DNA from: Puffinus mauretanicus
Lineage: Eukaryota > Chordata > Aves > Procellariiformes > Procellariidae
Assembly: GCA_023333565.1 (NCBI GenBank)
Contig: JAJKFH010001865.1
Location: 1,922,001 to 1,986,000, forward strand
Reading direction: 5' to 3'
Length of the DNA: 64,000 nucleotides
Under the pieces are notes generated by a model that was given only the letters and a program-made list of their open reading frames with translations, was not told the origin of the DNA and made no database searches. Shown one piece after another: positions 1-12,130 of the stretch; within the stretch, counting starts at the first letter, position 1; each line of letters begins with the position of its first letter. Both the position numbers and the translations under genes were made by a program.

Positions 1-881
1 GAATTGAGTAAACTCCTCTTTCATTCTGCAAAGTAGTTCTTCTGTGATTAAAAAAGCTCAAATGCTCCAAGTGAACAAACATGGTAATTTTCTCAAGCAA
101 TGTTCAGCTACAAAACGGGTTGGGATCCACTGCTCTGGGTGACTTCCTCCCAAACAACAGGGCATTAAAAAGCATGAGATTTCAGAAGGGGAAAGAACTG
201 ATGGGGCAGAGCTGACTTAAGGCAGCATATGAAGAAGCTCATGCAGACCTGAGGAAGACAAGTTAACATAAGCGTGGACTCATTAACACACAGATACAAA
301 GAGCATCTCTCTTTTCTCTCTCTTTTTAACATGCAACTAGCCCACCTACAAATTTAGTTTGAATCTATATTTGCAGTACTTAGTAAATTATGCAATTCTC
401 AGTAAGATCTGAATTAGAAAAGAGGAAAGGTAAATTAGGAGACAACCAACATCACAATCAATCAAGCTTTCATAATTTTTTAAAAATGAAATCATTCATC
501 AGCAACCAGATTTTTTCTTAATCTCTGAAATATACCTGACAACCAGGTAAAATTTTTTCTAGATACCTCCTGATTTCATTAATATTAATATTTAATTTCA
601 ACATTCCTTTGATCTCCTCTCCTAAAACAGTCTCTACAAATACCATCTCTAGAATCTCTAGTACTGACATCAAAGGAAGGCTCCAAATTTTCTCTCTAAA
701 CCTATGGATACGTACGTATTGAATTTTAAATTACTGACATTTTAAGGGGCATCTCTAATGTATTTACCGATTCTTGTTTCAGCTCTAGCTTGCATATTAC
801 TCAAGAACACAGATATGAAGGCAACTGTTAATAAAACAATTTTTATTTAAGTATTTTAGGCAAAATTTTAATTCCAAAAAA

Positions 882-1166
882 GCTTTGGCAGGATGAGAGG
901 AAATGGCCTCAAGTTCTGCCAGGGAAGGTTTAGATTGGACATTAGGAAAAATTTCTTTACTGAAAGAGTGGTCAGGCCTTGGAACAGGCTGCGCAGGGAA
1001 GTGGTTGAGTCACCATCCCTGGAGATATTTAAAAGACGTGTAGATGAGGCCCTTAGGGACATGGGTATTAGGCATGGTGGTGTTGAGTTGATGGTTGGAC
1101 TCGATGATCTTAGAGGTCTTTTCCAACCTTAATGATTCTATGATTCTATGATTTTATGATTCTATA
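882..1166 (+). mobile_element. CR1 LINE fragment, 3' end, plus strand
   Basis: Translation gives the conserved C-terminal CR1 ORF2 block: [17 protein letters not shown], then [20 protein letters not shown], then a tail ending [19 protein letters not shown] residues. It is followed by the diagnostic CR1 terminal repeat (ATTCTATG)n at about 1133-1166. The copy is severely 5'-truncated, as is usual for CR1. The surviving reading frame (893-1132) is intact by chance or youth, but is far too short to be functional. Confidence 0.93.
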
Positions 1167-1551
1167 AGACAGGTAAATAACAGAGATAATAGTGAGATGG
1201 AGGGAGGTTTATGCAACACATCAAGGGGAACAGAGACTGAAGGAATACACACCTGACCAGACCTCAGAACTGCATTAATCAGGGAAGAAGTGCAACAAGT
1301 GAGATGCTGAAAAGGGAGAAGCAGCAGTGTGAAGACTATTGTGAGAGAGTAGCTGAAATGCTATTTGCCACACATATCAAAGTTAAAATTGTTCAAATGA
1401 AAATCAGCATAGACAAACAAGTCTGAGATCTGCCCAAAGCAAACATAGGAACAACTGTAAAAAACAAATGGGGTTCTTGTGAGGAGAGCTTAAAATGTGA
1501 TTACAGGTATTTGAACTGCTTTTGGAAATTAAAAAAAATAATTCGGTACTT

Positions 1552-1566
1552 AAAAAAAAAAAAAAA
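1552..1566 (+). repeat. Poly-A run (15)
   Basis: An uninterrupted A run, with another A-rich stretch about 25 bases upstream. No retroposed element is recognisable next to it. Confidence 0.9.
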
Positions 1567-2573
1567 GCAAGTATACCACTACATGTCTCAAAAGCAAAAA
1601 AGAAATCCCTGTTTTCTGTAACTGTGCCAAAATTATAGGCTCTCTGATGACATAAATGCAGAAATCTTCCAGCTCATTCCCCTCGCTTGGTCCCTTTCCA
1701 AGTTCCTCAGCCTTTTCTTGATTTGAGTAGCCAAAATATCTCCTTTGCCTACTGACAGATATATAGAGACATAAAACTTTCTTGTAAATCCATTGTTAAA
1801 ACAGAGAAACAGACAAAACATTAATATAATGAGAATACTCTTCCATTCTCCCCGTAACTGTTTCAGTTCCTTAGTTGACCCACCCCGCCCCCCCCGATAA
1901 AACTTGCAAAAGGCCTTTTAAATGAGAAGAAATTGCCTGCTGATTATCTTTGCTCCACTACCCTCCAAACACATTCAAAGAATTCTAGAAGATGAGTGAG
2001 ACACTATTTCCCTTTGCAGAAACCGTGCTGCAACGATGAGTGCTTACCTCTTCCAGAGGAGCAGACTAGCTCACCCAAGCAAGCCATTCTGGGGTCGGTC
2101 TGTGTTTATGACAGCTTTTAATGAACTGTAAGTTTTTTAGGTGGATTGCTTGACCAGAAAGAACAAAATCATCATTAACTCTATTACACAAAGAGAAACT
2201 TCAGAGATTGTCCTAGCTTAGAACTAAGAATGTCTTTACACACTTAACAGCTGCCAACCCCCCGCCTCCTCAGTATCTCTACAAAGTCAAATTTCTACTG
2301 TTACATGTAAGCAGGTAACTCCCTTCTATGTAAAAGGGTACTTTTCTGATACCTCAGAAAACAAAACAAAATAGATGGGCTTTTTTGGATTGCCCCAAAG
2401 TTTGGCACATTCACTGGGGACCAGGGTGGGGGGAGGGAGAAGAATCTGGCAGCATTAATGTTCCTAACTTGAGCTTCTGTAATTAAATGCATATATAATT
2501 CTGAGATACAGCTAACTTTTTCTTTCCTCTCCCAAATTTAACTCTTTTAAATGTTGCTATTCTTTTCCTGCAG

Positions 2574-2985
2574 GATGAAGGTTACAGATCAAACCATGGC
2601 TCAGACTGTGAAAATGTTCTCTGTCTCAACGCTTTCCCCCGTATTTAGAGCATGGCACTCACTGTACAGTCAAAAAACTAAAAGAAAACAACACTTAGAG
2701 CCCAAATGTTACCCCAAGCACAAGCTTTATACTCACGAGACAGTGCACCTGCAAAAACTATACATCCAAATGGATTTCCAGCTTATCAATTTTTGCTTGA
2801 GCAGAGCGGATGGAAGAGACAGGCTAAGTACTGAATTTGAACTGTGCTCTGTCAGTATCCGTTTGCATAAAATGACTGGCAGAAATTTGAAAAGCAGTAA
2901 GAAAAGTGATACAATTGGTAATTGTAGACTTTTTATTTTGAAGACATGTTAGTAGAGTATAATAAAATTCTGAAGAATCAAACTA
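2574..2985 (+). other. Weak candidate terminal exon (plus strand, antisense to GNAL)
   Basis: A good polypyrimidine tract and acceptor (TTCTTTTCCTGCAG) end at 2573. From 2574 one frame runs 24 codons (starting DEGYRSNHGSD) to TAG at 2646-2648, and another runs open from an ATG to 2952. An AATAAA polyadenylation hexamer lies at 2961-2966. No protein family is recognised and no partner exon was found upstream in the window. It may be coincidence. Confidence 0.12.
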
Positions 2986-5900
2986 CTTTTGAAAAGAAAA
3001 CAAACTGCATACAGGAACACATGTTTGCAGGGCTGAGAAAATTAAAGAATGAAGAGAAGAGCTAATAAGAAAAGGGGATTGAAGCTATAGTGAAAGATGA
3101 TGAGAATAAAAGGGCGATGCTCAGCAGCAGTAAAATTTAGCACAGCTGGGGGGAGGAAAGGAGAAGAGAAAAGATCCTGATCCAGATGCAGAGAATCCAG
3201 ATGACAAAGAAAATAATACAGGTATTTGACAGAAGAGGGAAATTAGTGGGAGGAATTCTCATCAGCTCCACATTCCCTTCCCTTGAATGCAGGACTGGAG
3301 TAACTCTTTCCTTTAAGTTTCTTTAAGACCATCTCCCTGCTCCCCAAATGTGAGTGTCACGCTCTTCGTTACTGGTAAAACCAGGAAAGGGAGCAGGGCT
3401 TATGGCTCTGGTGGGGAGAGGGAGTATAAGAGATTTGGCTATTCTTTAGCCTTGACCCTTTATGCAGTTTTAACCTCTTCTCTGACCAACGTGAGTTTAG
3501 GGCAAACCTAAAGAAAATCCTGGCGCTACAGTCCTGGTACTCAGGGACTATAAATCTAAATGCTGTCAAGTATGTACTGTGTTCTTCCCTGTAGAATGAA
3601 ATACCTGCCACATTTCACAGTTTCTTCACTCTTATGCCAGTAACAATACACTTTTCACTAACGTCTCATTAAGCCTACAAACCACGATCACCTCCCCTTC
3701 ACTGCTGACAGAGATTTATGAAATCACATCTTTTTCATAACATATGCATGATCTTCTGCATCACATTACAATTCCAGCTCTGCCAACTTATTCCAGTTGT
3801 TCCCCGCACCATTCAGTAGAGCTGGAGGGCGGCTGCAGTATTCCCACAAAGATGTCCGGACTGCTGCTAGCACTTATTAGGGACAGAGCAAAGATGGCAT
3901 GTGTATGTGCCTCACGTGTTTGTCACTGAATTTTATAAAACTCACTACTCTGAAAGACCATCATCACAAATCCCCTGAATGCGCCACATCTGGACTACAA
4001 ATTCTGGGCTATGCCTCCTAACACGTAGCACATCTCATTACAGCTGCCAGATTTGAAAGAGGTGCTGAGTTTTGAGATTTGTCTACAATTACGTTAAAGG
4101 TATCTAAAACATTCTAACCAGTAATTTGCAAACTGACCCCAAAGATGCAAGATCTGATTTTAGATCTTAGTAAGGTCCCACAGTTTGGACTGCGAGCATC
4201 ACATATAGTAAATGTATGAATGACAGCTTGGTATGAACTAAATTAAGGACCGTATCAATTCCAATTGCATATGCATGTATTCTTTCTGCCAAATTTGTTT
4301 GTCACAGATTTAGAGTTTTGCTATTTGAGAAAAGGATGTGGTTATTTTCTTCCACATCAGCAGCCTCTGAATTTCTAACGCAGTAATTTGAATAGAATTC
4401 CTGTCCCTACTATTTGCATGAATTACATAAATACAATGTATTGCACAAATTATATAAATTGTACATATATAAATACAATATATTACATAAATCATTGAAC
4501 TATCCAGCTAGGAGCATTACTGAATCAGCAAAGATGATGCTTTAAGTCACTAGCGATGCAATGCTTCAGCAGACTGCTGTGAGAACCGCCCTGTTCAAAA
4601 CCTTGGCATTTTGGAGGGGGCCGAGGGGAGGGAGAAGAGAAATAAGAATGAGGGAAGGAGAAGCAGGTTAAGCTAAAGAGTGAAAAGAAATATAATAAAT
4701 AATGCAAAGACTCTGCCTATAGAATATTCCATGCAGATTTTGGGAGGGAGGTGGTGTTCATCCCAGACAAAAATCTTCATCCAGCAATTATATTCTCCCT
4801 AGTTTTAATCTCTCTGAGTAAGCACTTACTCTTCTATTTCTCCTATCAAAAATAAGCCAAACTAACCCTGCCACGTTTCAGCAGTAAGCAATATCAATAT
4901 ATTTCCCTCCAAAAACCCTCTCATGACTCTTACTTTTTGTGATCCCATATTACTCATTAATTTTGCCTTGAAACAGTATTTTAATATCTATGATAAAATC
5001 CAAACTTCTCTTAGAAAAGCATATGGAATAAGTTATACAATATATTCTTAAGACTAGGAAATATTAATGCTTTGCTCAATATTGGAAAACAAGGAAAATG
5101 TGAAGACAGTAATGGCAAGATGGTGCTTTAAGTAAAGATCAGAATCACTTACACCACTTAACTGGATGAATCAAAGCTTGGAGATGAGCTTAAATTTCTG
5201 ACAAAGTTTAGCTCAATCCAAGCCAGAAAAGCCTCAAGCAACTCCACTGTTCTGAATTGTTTTAGCTTTTCTAAACAAATCAGTACAGCAAGTGCTATTG
5301 GAGGCATAAACACATTTCCTATTTAAAATGCTCAACTTTAAGGCTATTGACCACATTCCCTCCCTTCCTGTCCCAATTTAAACTTGGCTTTCACAGCTCT
5401 TGCTGAAATCTGAGGTGAGCCAACTTTGAACCAAATTTAGTTTTGTCTGCTTTTAATTTGATTGGACTGGCTTTCAAAACAAACCAAGCAAACCCTCACA
5501 ACACAGGGATTTCAAGTTGCTGAACTTGTTTTGCATAATCTCCCCCTTTTTATCCTAACATTACCCCTTATTCAGGGCTGAGAAAATACAAAAAATACAT
5601 TTTCAAAAGGAGTTTTTCTTAAGCAGGAGAAACTGCTTAAGAAAATTAAGTATAAGAATTGAAAATTAAATCAATATGCTTGTCAACACTAAGTAACACC
5701 CAATAAGTATAGAGGATGTGCAGAAAACGTGGCCCAAAGCTAGAGTTGTATAAAAAAAAAGTACTTATTGATAGTGGAAATAACCTCAAATCAGGCAGCT
5801 TTAGAAGTGTCAGTATGAAAAAGGTCCCTCTTACCACAGGCCAACCACAGGCATGTTCTCACAACCTGGCAATTTTGAGAGTGCATGCATGGCCTTACCT

Positions 5901-6274
5901 ACAGCCCTGCTCTTGGATGCCCCACCAATTTCTCCTTTACCTGCTCCTGGCACAGTTTATTAAATCTTGTTAAAAATAGCCCAGTATGATTATTAAGCAG
6001 AATTTAGGCAGCTAAAATACTCCTATTTCCGTGACAAGTTCAAACGGACTCCTCAAAAAAATCGACCTTACCCAGCACACACTGTTGTTGTTACAACAGA
6101 TGCCCTACCACGGTACGGACTAACCCTCTGAATGTTAGTTTCCTGCCCTCCTTGACATGAAGTTGTATACATTTAAAACATAAAGGAATGAGCTACTACA
6201 TGATACATTCTACCAGTGAAAAAAATTCTTAAATCATTGAAGACTGAATTCTTACTCTTATCTCTCACTTTCAG

Positions 6275-6342
6275 GAAGCTTTTTCTGACTCTAATGATCC
6301 TGCTCTTTTACGTCGCAGAAAGAGTTTGGAAGAGCAAGGAGA
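6275..6342 (+). other. Candidate 68-nt exon or pseudo-exon, plus strand
   Basis: The segment is bounded by a strong acceptor (CTTATCTCTCACTTTCAG) and a strong donor (GGAGA|GTAAGTAT). One frame reads EAFSDSNDPALLRRR, then KSLEEQGE: 22 full codons plus two bases, hydrophilic and protein-like. A second frame is also open. I cannot name a protein containing it, and no adjoining exon was identified. It is antisense to GNAL. Pseudo-exons with good splice sites occur by chance in long introns, so support is modest. Confidence 0.25.
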
Positions 6343-6689
6343 GTAAGTATTCCTGTCAAGAAAAATTAGAAAATAGACTCTGCAGTCAATCTTTGCCTTA
6401 GCTTGCTTAGATTTATCTTATGCTTAGATAAATACGATGTATACCTCAAGCCAAAGAAAAGCTTCTACTGACCACAACGTGCCCAAGATTTTACTCTTAC
6501 TACTCATCTATTTAGAAAACAAGGAGAAAATAGTATGTTTTGAAAATTAAGTTTTAAATTATCAGTCTCTCAACTGAGTATCTAAGGTAATCTAAGTAAA
6601 GGCACAGCATGCATCTCAAGCTATTACTTAAAGTGATAGGCTAATTATATAGTTTTAAAGTGTTGTGTCCCACATGCAGGTAATAGAAT

Positions 6690-6705
6690 AGCTATATATA
6701 TAGCT
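6690..6705. repeat. 16-bp perfect palindrome AGCTATATATATAGCT
   Basis: The sequence is self-complementary over all 16 bases. A similar palindrome (AACTATATATATAGTT) is at 10335-10350. Such AT palindromes are common by chance in AT-rich DNA. Confidence 0.9.
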
Positions 6706-9700
6706 GGGCTAGCAGTAAAGATAATACAAATATTTGCTTTGTTATATTATTCATAATATACTTCATTGCTCTGGCAGCAGCGTGCTAAAATCAGGCAAAT
6801 GGCAAACCAGTTAACAATTAACCCCTGTTATTTCTACTATTGCCAATGACTCGACTGTGGAATACCACCAGCACTCCTGCAGAAGCAACAGTTAGTCCAG
6901 CTAGTACTTTTAATGTTCCTACTTCCTCCAAGTGAGTTCATTCCTAAAGTCCAGTCTTTTAAAGATATTAGCTACTAGTCTTCTCCAAAGCTGCTTCTTG
7001 CCATACAGTCAGGTTCTAGTTTCCCCAGGTAAAAGTACGGTCATAACGTTGTTCTGCGCTACCCGCTGTGAAATCATTTTTTTCCCTTCTCCAGGTTCAA
7101 CGTACTTTTGTTATTTCTTTCCCATACGCTTCACACAGGAACAGTTTCCAGCACCAAAATAGCTCTTCCACCACTGGGAAAAGAGAAAGTAGACCCATTT
7201 TCCTGTACACTTCTTGAAATGATCTTCTTGCCAAGCATTGTTTCTCATCTGTTGTGGAACATGACACCCTATTTAAATGTCAACAGGAGTTCAACTCAGG
7301 CAACCAGCGTATTTTTGAAGTGGCTCTACTCTGAGCTTCTTCCCTACTACTGGCAGGTTACTAAGAGACCACGTTTACAGTCTCTGGATTAATAATAATC
7401 CTAATGTGCATGTTATTTTAACCTTTATATACACCAAAATTAGAGGAACTGTTAAATTAAGAAATTCTCATCTGTGCACAGCTATTGGTACTCTGCCATA
7501 TACACGTAGCACTGCACTTCTAAAGCCACAATCACCAAATAACTCAGTGGTCTATGAGCTAAAACCGAGTCCCGTGGGCATCTGTGCTGTGGCTAGCGTA
7601 GACTCACTTAAAAAGTGAAGGGATCTAACACAAAGTCTGAATCTGCAGTGGCAAGGCTCCAAATGTGCATTACGAATGTTAAAAGAATGAAAAATTTACA
7701 TTAAAAGCAATACAAAAAAAAGTATTGTTTAGGTAGTCACTAAGGAACTGCACACTTACTAATTTCACAACACTAGAAGTGTGAAAAACCCTCCAAGTAG
7801 AATAATACTTACTAATTTATTCATTCTAACATTTCTTTGAATGTTTGCTCAAGTGATCACAGTTGGTTATTTTAATAAGGTATACATTTTAATTTTTTAA
7901 AAAATAGTTACTCTAGCAAACGTAATAATTAAAAATGAATTGCAAACGACTTTTATATAAATCCTTAAATCCTCAAGGTCTTCGGTTAGCTTCCAAGAGA
8001 AAGGCAAAACATATAAACACTCATAAAAAACCCAAATAATGTGTGTAATTAGTACAGCATTTTAATATAGCTTCAGAAAAATATACCTATTTAAGATCCC
8101 AAAACACCTTGCCTTTACCTGTTCTGGTTTTCTGCTTTTGTTTCATAACTGCCAAAAGTCAACATTTGAGAGGAAAACCGAAAATAGTTTTTCTTTTTGT
8201 TTGTTTGTTTATTTTTAGAGTTTCTCTGCCTAAGGAAGCACTGCTCTCAGTGAATACACTGATGTTCTTGAAGTACAAGATCAACTGCATGGCAATGGGA
8301 GGGCAACGTACTGAAATAATCCAATCTATTTGACAGTCAAAGGTGCTAGAATAGGAAGAAAATAGTCTAAACCAGCCAGTACAAAGTGGAATGAGCCACC
8401 AATACTTCCCACAAGATGCTTTCAGGTCTTCAACAAAAGCTAAGTTTCTGAAAATCCCTACAATTCATGGCTGACAAAACTAGAACAATATAACTGATAA
8501 ACAACTGCGCACCTAGAAAGTTTGATATAGTACAGTAACTTGCAATTTGCGCATACTTTTCCATTTTTCTCAGGAAATGTTTAATTTTTTGTCCCAAGAC
8601 AAAACAGTCTTTGGTCATCATAAGATGATTACTAAATTACAAGAACTATACTCAAATAATAACTACGGACTCTGCTAAACAAAGCAGTGACAAGTAGGGA
8701 TTATAAAAACAAAAAAGATGCCAGAACAATCTTATTTTGGTCCTTTGTGTAGACAGGAAGATCTAAGACTGTAATTGAAGATTGGTGTATCAACTTTTCC
8801 GTAGGTCATCTAAATCCTTTCAGTGAGCAAGCCAGCTGCTTTCAGCACGATTCAGGGCAAAGTTAAAGACTCTTTTCTCCGAGTCCTGCTTCATCTTCAC
8901 AGAAGTTGTGTGGAAGTGTATCCATATAATACTAGGACAGCAGCAAGGAAAAGGCTACAAAGCAAGTTCCTGGTCAAATAATATGAGCAAATGGACTGTG
9001 GATATTTCAAATATTTGGTTTGGAGAACTGGAGTCTATCCTCATCTCTAGATCCCATTGTAAGTTTGCCATTTGATGGATGTTGATTTGAGAAACAGTGA
9101 TGCTTAGATAAAAAGAGGCTGGTTGAATACCTGTTTGGTTGTTTTTGAATTTAGAAATAGCATCTAAACATTCAGTCTATTACTAAAATATTGGAAATTT
9201 GCTAACAAAATCAGCAGTCATTAATTCTTGTACTATACAACCACCTCTTGGCTCTGTAACACTACATACTAGAAACCTCTTCCCTGGATATTAGCTCTAA
9301 TTAAACCCTAAAACATTTCATTCTTCAATCATGAAAAAATTTAAATGCATATAAAACCTCAAGTCATTGGTTATGTACCTTACATGCAGTGTGACTTACT
9401 TCTTTTGATTTCTACTTCTTTTGCGTTGTTATCACCAGAACTACAGTGATCTGAAATTGTTTTACAAATTTCTGAAAAAAGCACAGCTAACTTGACTCAC
9501 GTCTCCTAAGAACACCTAAATCACCAGGATTTAAAATGTTGTATGTCAACTCATTACCAAGAGTTGACTATGAACTTTGTATGAAATTGTTTGTTACACA
9601 TGATTTCACTCATATTCAAGGCCCAAATTATTTCTCCCTCTCACTCAAAAGCTTTAGTTAAGTTCTTTAAGAAAAACACCCTTCACTGGCTTCCATTTGT

Positions 9701-9813
9701 AGACCTAATATTGCAAAATGCCTTAACATAAATAAATGTACGTGGTCAGCAGAAACTGGTGCCTGATGTGCAGGAACAGCGAGCATGCACAGCTACAAGC
9801 AAAGCCAAGGGAA

Positions 9814-9832
9814 GGGGAGGAGGGAGGGAGGG
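9814..9832 (+). other. Putative G-quadruplex motif
   Basis: Four runs of at least three G (GGGGAGGAGGGAGGGAGGG) are separated by loops of one to four bases, within a broader purine-rich tract from about 9800 to 9860. Structure potential only; no gene context is visible. Confidence 0.6.
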
Positions 9833-11916
9833 AAAGCTGGCTGAAGGGGCAGGGAAGGAAGCTGTGCTCTGAAGATATGGTAGAAATTTTGTAATTGTTT
9901 AAAATTTGGCAAACGACAAACATCTGGCAACCTCCACAGTAGCAGGTTCTGAGTCCTGCCTATGTTTCGGTCCCTTATGCAATGCAGCAGGAAGACAGTC
10001 ATACATTTGATATAGCCTGAAATCACATTTCATTTTTGTAGTAATAGCTAATAATAACTCCTTCACTTCCCAGGCAAGGAGAAACCAAGCCTAAACATAC
10101 AAGAACATCAGCTTTGCTAGCTTATGTGCCAACATGGAAAATCCAGGCTCAAAGAATCTCACGAACTCGAGAGAGTAGACGTATGGGTAAACTACGTCTC
10201 ACTTCTGCATGTTTAATGAATATTTATTTTTATGGACAGAGATCTGAAGAGTATCTTTTTCTCCTTGGAATCCCATTTTCAAGGAATTTAGGTCCGCTTA
10301 AGCTTTGCTTTCCACATTCTTCTACTAATTTAGAAACTATATATATAGTTAATAAACATAACAAGCCACAAAAAGCATAAGGCATGCCAAACTACCTTCT
10401 CTTTTCAATATTTTTAGATTTGGCTTAATATATTACCATGGTTAGACCACGGTTAGGTAAGGGCAGCTCTCACTACAATAAGAAAGGCAAGGTTTAACTT
10501 AAGCTGTAGGTAGCACGGAGGTTCGTATCTTCTATAAAAAGAAGTTACCAAATTTAGCATTTTTAAATTTAAATATGGAGTTTGAACTCTATTTTAGGGC
10601 TGTTTTCAGACTTGAATGAGCGAATACTTGATCTGAGGCCCTTGGAGCTTTAGAACACTTTTGAGAATAATTTTCTTTAGTGAAAAATACATTTCTCATT
10701 TAAAAAATGATATTAAAAATGTCTCTGATATTACAGCTTTCATACAACATTTTTCTCATGGATTTTTCACTCTGAGGACAGAGTATTTTTCAAAAGATTT
10801 CAATCAAGGTGTGTTTCTCCATCCTAAGATTATCTTCAGAAAATTCATTCACTGTCTTCTCTTCATTTGAAGATAATAGATCGGAAAATTTAAAGAGGCA
10901 TGAATGTTATTTGGGGGATGGGGAAAGAAAATATCGGGCAGTGGTGGAAGGAAAGGCAAAAAATACTACTCACCACTCCTCAGAGAAAGTGGCAGACTGC
11001 AGAACGCACCGAAAACAATCTTACCATGTAAAAATATTATTCTACTATTTCCTTAATTTAATTTTATCCTATTGCCAGAAAGCATTTGAGAGCTCTTTGA
11101 AGTTCTCTTTAAAGCTCTTTTGGCTTTCTTTAAAGATGAAGAAAGAAAGTTTGTTTCTTGTCACAGTTAAGAGCAGATGAGGCAATCTCCGAACACAGGC
11201 CTCAACCAACCAACCTGCTGAAGGTTCCCCCACTCACCAAAATTAATCTCATTCCAGGTAAACATCTGGCACCTGGCTTTCATGGTATATTTCAAATGTC
11301 AATTTTCAATGTTTTTTAAAAAGTCAGTTTCCTTGAAGGTACAGGGATCACTTCATGCTGAACTACATGGTGAGCAAGACAAGGCGACGCAGTGATGTCT
11401 TGCGATATGTTTGCCAAACATTTGTTGTAAAAGACAGGCAAATGAATACCACAAGAATAAAAAAAAGGTAATGTAGCGCATAAAGCAAATGCGCTGTTCT
11501 TTCCCCACTTTCTGCAAAGAAAAAGAGAAATAAACACAGTTCTCCACAATTTAAACAATTTAGCAGGTGAAATAACGTTAGCTTAATGTAGTCCTTTTCC
11601 ATCTAGTGACAAAATACTCAAAGCTACCACAATGTGATTTTAAGTTCCCATCAACCCGGTGCCCGAGAGGCCTCTTTGGAGGTGCCCTGCGCTGCACTAC
11701 CCGTCCCATGTCAGCAGGATGGGCGCTGAGCCGGTGCGACGCCTCCCGGGCTCGGCCTTTTACAGGAGCAGAGAGACAAGGATCGTTATTTGGCCAACCA
11801 AAACTTCTTGCTCTGAGAAGCTGCCCCACATCCGCGGGCGCCCGCAGCCGCCTGGCCAGGCTGAACCACCCGCCTGGGACCCGCATTTCTGACTCGGCAG
11901 GCAGGAGGTAGCCGCC

Positions 11917-11986
11917 ATGGGATACAGGCAGTGCTATAGGGCATGGGGTTGCGTCAAGTGCTATAGGGCACAGGGCTGCGCCGCAG
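11917..11986 (+). other. Candidate first coding exon, plus strand, in the intronic island
   Basis: The start context GCCGCCATGG is optimal, and 23 codons plus one base run to the donor GCAG|GTGAGT at 11987. The encoded peptide is cysteine-rich, with two nine-residue in-frame repeats (CYRAWGCVK and CYRAQGCAA) from the 27-bp DNA repeat. Unspliced, the frame runs to 12255. No family is recognised. Good start and splice signals in a CpG island are suggestive but unproven. Confidence 0.22.
11931..11984 (+). repeat. 27-bp tandem duplication, two copies
   Basis: Copies begin at 11931 and 11958, each with GTGCTATAGGGCA followed by a diverged GGG-TGCG segment. The period is a multiple of three, so it preserves any frame through it. 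Confidence 0.85.
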
Positions 11987-12130
11987 GTGAGTGCGGGAAT
12001 TGTGCTGGGGGCCCTGTTTGCGCATCGGTAGGAAGGAGCAGCGCAGAAGGCGAGCCGAGCGGGCGTGTGCTGGGCAGGTGTGCATTAGATGGGAGCGGGA
12101 AAGGGAAAGAGGAATGCAGGATTGTGTTCT

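Larger units (their letters stand above)
1167..6270. other. Intronic DNA without identified gene
   Basis: The stretch is AT-rich, and scattered open frames of up to 133 codons show no recognisable domains. It includes a possible plus-strand acceptor at 2572-2573 followed by a short open frame and an AATAAA at 2961-2966. An AT-rich patch of ACATAAAT/ATACAAT-like units lies at about 4420-4495. No repeat family is recognised. Confidence 0.6.
6343..11630. other. Intronic DNA without identified gene
   Basis: AT-rich sequence with only short open frames and no recognised repeat family. It holds two perfect AT palindromes (6690-6705 and 10335-10350) and a G-rich run at 9814-9832 that could form a G-quadruplex on the plus strand. 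Confidence 0.6.
11640..12130. promoter_or_regulatory. Intragenic CpG-rich island, possible alternative promoter
   Basis: A sharp local rise in G+C and CG dinucleotides lies inside otherwise AT-rich intron, about 40 kb downstream of the XL exon. In mammals GNAL has a second promoter and first exon for the short isoform inside the XL intron, so this is a natural place to look. However, no minus-strand frame here encodes the expected MGCLGNSS start. On the plus strand there is a Kozak-context ATG at 11917 and a strong donor at 11987, which suggests that if it is a promoter it may drive an antisense transcript. Confidence 0.5.

Noticed and set aside
11578..11886. Short-isoform GNAL first exon in the second CpG island
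   Set aside because: All minus-strand frames across 11.58-12.33 kb were checked for the expected MGCLGNSS start and THRLLLLG end, and neither is present.
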